From the NCBI RefSeq assembly GCF_000247815.1, contig NW_004775881.1:1160573-1224572 (forward strand): DNA of 64,000 nucleotides, read 5' to 3'. The first letter of the stretch is position 1; each line of letters opens with the position of its first letter. Positions 55,917-64,000 of the stretch are shown one piece after another. The DNA comes from Ficedula albicollis (taxonomy: Eukaryota > Chordata > Aves > Passeriformes > Muscicapidae). Below the pieces are notes generated by a model. That model made no database searches, had not been told where the DNA came from, and worked only from the letters and a program-made list of their open reading frames with translations. A program made the position numbers and the translations under genes.

Positions 55917-61662
<5,746 letters not shown>

Positions 61663-61830
61663 CGTGTCTGTCCCACCACGGGCTGCCTGGCGCAGCTGTG
61701 CACTCAGCAGCCGAGACTGCTCAACGTAGCAAGGGGAGGCAGCAGTTTAAGGCAGCAGGCCGAAGCTGGGGGCGGGAACTGGGAGATGGTGGGAAGAGGT
61801 GGGGTAGAGATTTGAGGTGGATTCCCAGAA
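61663..61830 (-). promoter_or_regulatory. FGG: FGG promoter region
   Basis: Upstream of the FGG ATG I see no clean TATA box. On the minus strand a CTGGGAA motif, the type-II IL-6 response core known from gamma-fibrinogen promoters, lies at 61822-61828, about 160 bases upstream. Assignment is from this motif and position only. Confidence 0.35.
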
Positions 61831-64000
61831 CTCACACTCCTCCCATTTTCAGAACTCTTTTCGCACTCTAGTCACTTTATCTCTACTCCCGCCAGGTCTC
61901 AGGGGAGGCAGGATAGTGAGACAAGGCGTGGAGATGCTACACCTCATCAAAAGCATAATCAAACTCACACATTGCTTCCTGATGGGGGCTGGCAGAATAT
62001 TCACTTGAATAGCACAGGGAAAAGCCACAGTAGCAATCTGAATTATCTGTACCAACTACCAATTGCCTAACGATAAATGATATTTTGGGATTATCTAAGC
62101 CTTTCCTGCCACAGATCTCTACGTGTTTTGCAAAGAGACTCAACATCATTTTCGGTATTCTGTGGATGACAAAACTGAGGCAGTTCTGAGTATGAAGTCA
62201 TTGGGCAGTGACATATCTGGAAAAGAAGTCTGTGGTATTTCTCACAGGCAATGAAAGTATGAATGTTCCCTATCCTTCAACACAGTGAGTCCATTCCAAT
62301 GACTTTGGTCAATGCTTCCTTGCTGGGGAAATAATGTTGCCTTATTCAATACCGCTACAAGAGTGCTGACAAGCCCTGTCTTCTGCTATGGGCTTTGTTC
62401 CAGCAAATTACTTCAGTGTGTCCTTTTGAATGCTATCTGTATTGGTAGCATTAGCACCTTTCCACTTATGATCTAGACCTGATCTCTAAACTATGGCTTT
62501 GCAAAGAAACCTGATTTTGCGCTTGTACAGCATGATGTGTGATAAGACATGGTTGAATGAGGCTTTTGACTCTGTTACATGTTTGACTACATGATGAAAA
62601 GAATGGTAAGACTGGGGCTCATGGCTAGATCTGTTGTTACTGGGGTAAGCTTTGTGATTTCAGGCAAATGACTTCATCTCTGCACAACAGGATCAATATT
62701 TCAACTTGGCTTAACAGGTACTTACATCATAGAACAAAGCATTCTATAGGAACCAGATAATTAGAAAAGTAGGTATAATTATGCCTTGAAACATGGAGAG
62801 TTCCTGACCTGTATATCTGCTTTTAATCTGGTCAAATTGGGTCAAACAGAAGGCTCCCATTGTGTTCAGAGATCCAACCACATATTGCCAAAAGGAAATG
62901 TGAGCATTTAAGATGCTAAAAATCAATCTGATGTGACACTTACTTGAGGCTGAAGCATTGCTCCTGGGAGAATCAGCTTTCCAGTAACTGTACTGATCAC
63001 CAGAGAGTTAGTTGCCAGGCTTCCAAGTCTTTTCCAAAGGATGACTGATGCTAAAGGTTTGTCTTACCAAATCTGGTACTAATCACCTTCAAGAGCTATG
63101 TGCAGAATGTGCTTTTGTTGACCTTACTGATACAAATAGGACACGGTTCCACCTTTTACAGAGCTACTTCTGTTTCCTAAAGTGTGAAAATAAAGTAAAT
63201 AGAACTGGGTAGAAGTCTATCTGCTGTTGTGTTTTCCGCTGTTGCTTCTCTGGTGCTGCTAACATGGACTGAGGAAACTACTGCTGAACCTCCTTGTCAC
63301 TGCTGCTCATACACCGAGCTTGCTTTGCTTCTTCTTTGCAGTTCATGACACAAGGGTCAATAGAGTCCTAGAGATACCTAAAGATTCTAGAGGCCGTGCA
63401 CCATCAGGATTCCTTAGACGTGACAAGATAGCATGAATAGGTTGTAAGTAACAGCTTTAACACTGATGTACACTGCAGAGTACTGTTTATGATGCAATAG
63501 ATGAACCACGTAGCACAATTCAGGTATCCCTCATCCTCTGACAGAATAAAGAACACATCTTTCCCTTTTGTCACTAGAAGTAGTACATACAGGCTTGAAA
63601 CTCTGTCAGAAAACTATTTGGTAGCAGAAAACTAAAACAAAAAATGTCTTGTATTCCTAGGCAAGAATTTCAGGAGTCAGAGAAGATTATAACAGTGAAC
63701 TCTAGCAGTAAAAGCCCAGCTAATATTGAGGTAAAAACCTCAAGATTTTATAATTAAAGCATGAGAATGGCTGCAATGACATAATAATGTATAAATAGAG
63801 TTTTGATGTTCAAGATAAATGTCTAATTGGTGGGAAAAACAAAAGGATCATTATCACTACAAATGGGTTAGGAACAGGAAACCTGAATTTTCAGTCAGTT
63901 GCTTATGTTACACAAAATTATCACTGTATACATTTACATTCATGAAGGAGTCAATTTTCAACATTGCCTCAATTATTGCCAAATATTTGCACACTGCAAT
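61831..64000. other. 5' flank of FGG, no gene recognised
   Basis: No exon, RNA gene or clear repeat seen to the end of the window. In other vertebrates the next gene in this direction is LRAT, which is not reached here. Confidence 0.5.

Overview
The window is eukaryotic nuclear DNA from a bird, probably a songbird. It holds the vertebrate fibrinogen cluster beside PLRG1, a CR1 LINE 3' end in the avian form, and several LTR-retrotransposon remnants of the kind common in passerines. Genes are split into many short exons with GT-AG introns, so almost every long open frame outside the exons below is noise. Exons were placed by hand from splice signals, phase continuity and recalled human homologues; no alignment was run.

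Layout. 1-15.6 kb is gene-poor and repeat-rich: a solo-LTR-like element near 2.1-2.6 kb, a ~170-bp inverted repeat flanking a GC-rich island (3.65-5.83 kb), tandem repeats, an internally rearranged LTR element with a perfect 6-bp target-site duplication (7,702-8,540), and further LTR-like blocks to about 10.8 kb. 15,753-29,020 (minus) is PLRG1, 15 coding exons and 516 codons, with a CpG-island promoter and a CR1 fragment in intron 1. At 29,593-30,588 lies a pure 996-base poly-C run. FGB (plus) occupies 35,585-42,408, FGA (minus) 44,827-51,164 and FGG (minus) 55,917-61,662. FGG intron 6 carries a second pure poly-C run of 689 bases bordered by A runs. From 61.8 kb to the end I see no gene.

How the genes work together. 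FGA, FGB and FGG encode the alpha, beta and gamma chains of fibrinogen, secreted by liver as a disulphide-linked (alpha-beta-gamma)2 hexamer. The paired CxxxC disulphide-ring motifs, the thrombin-cleavable N-termini of alpha (GPR knob) and beta (GHRP knob), and the C-terminal globular domains are all present and in frame. FGB has a TATA box, an HNF1 site and a C/EBP site; FGA has an HNF1-like site and a STAT3-type palindrome. PLRG1 is an unrelated housekeeping splicing factor that neighbours this cluster in vertebrates.

Most worth a second look: the two giant poly-C runs (assembly artefact or hard-to-sequence G/C DNA), two tandem duplications inside FGB, the unusual gamma-chain C-terminus (VGDA, with a very short gamma-prime-like read-through VRPKG), two closely spaced RGD motifs in the alpha chain, and a rearranged LTR element. 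I found no convincing new multi-gene system.
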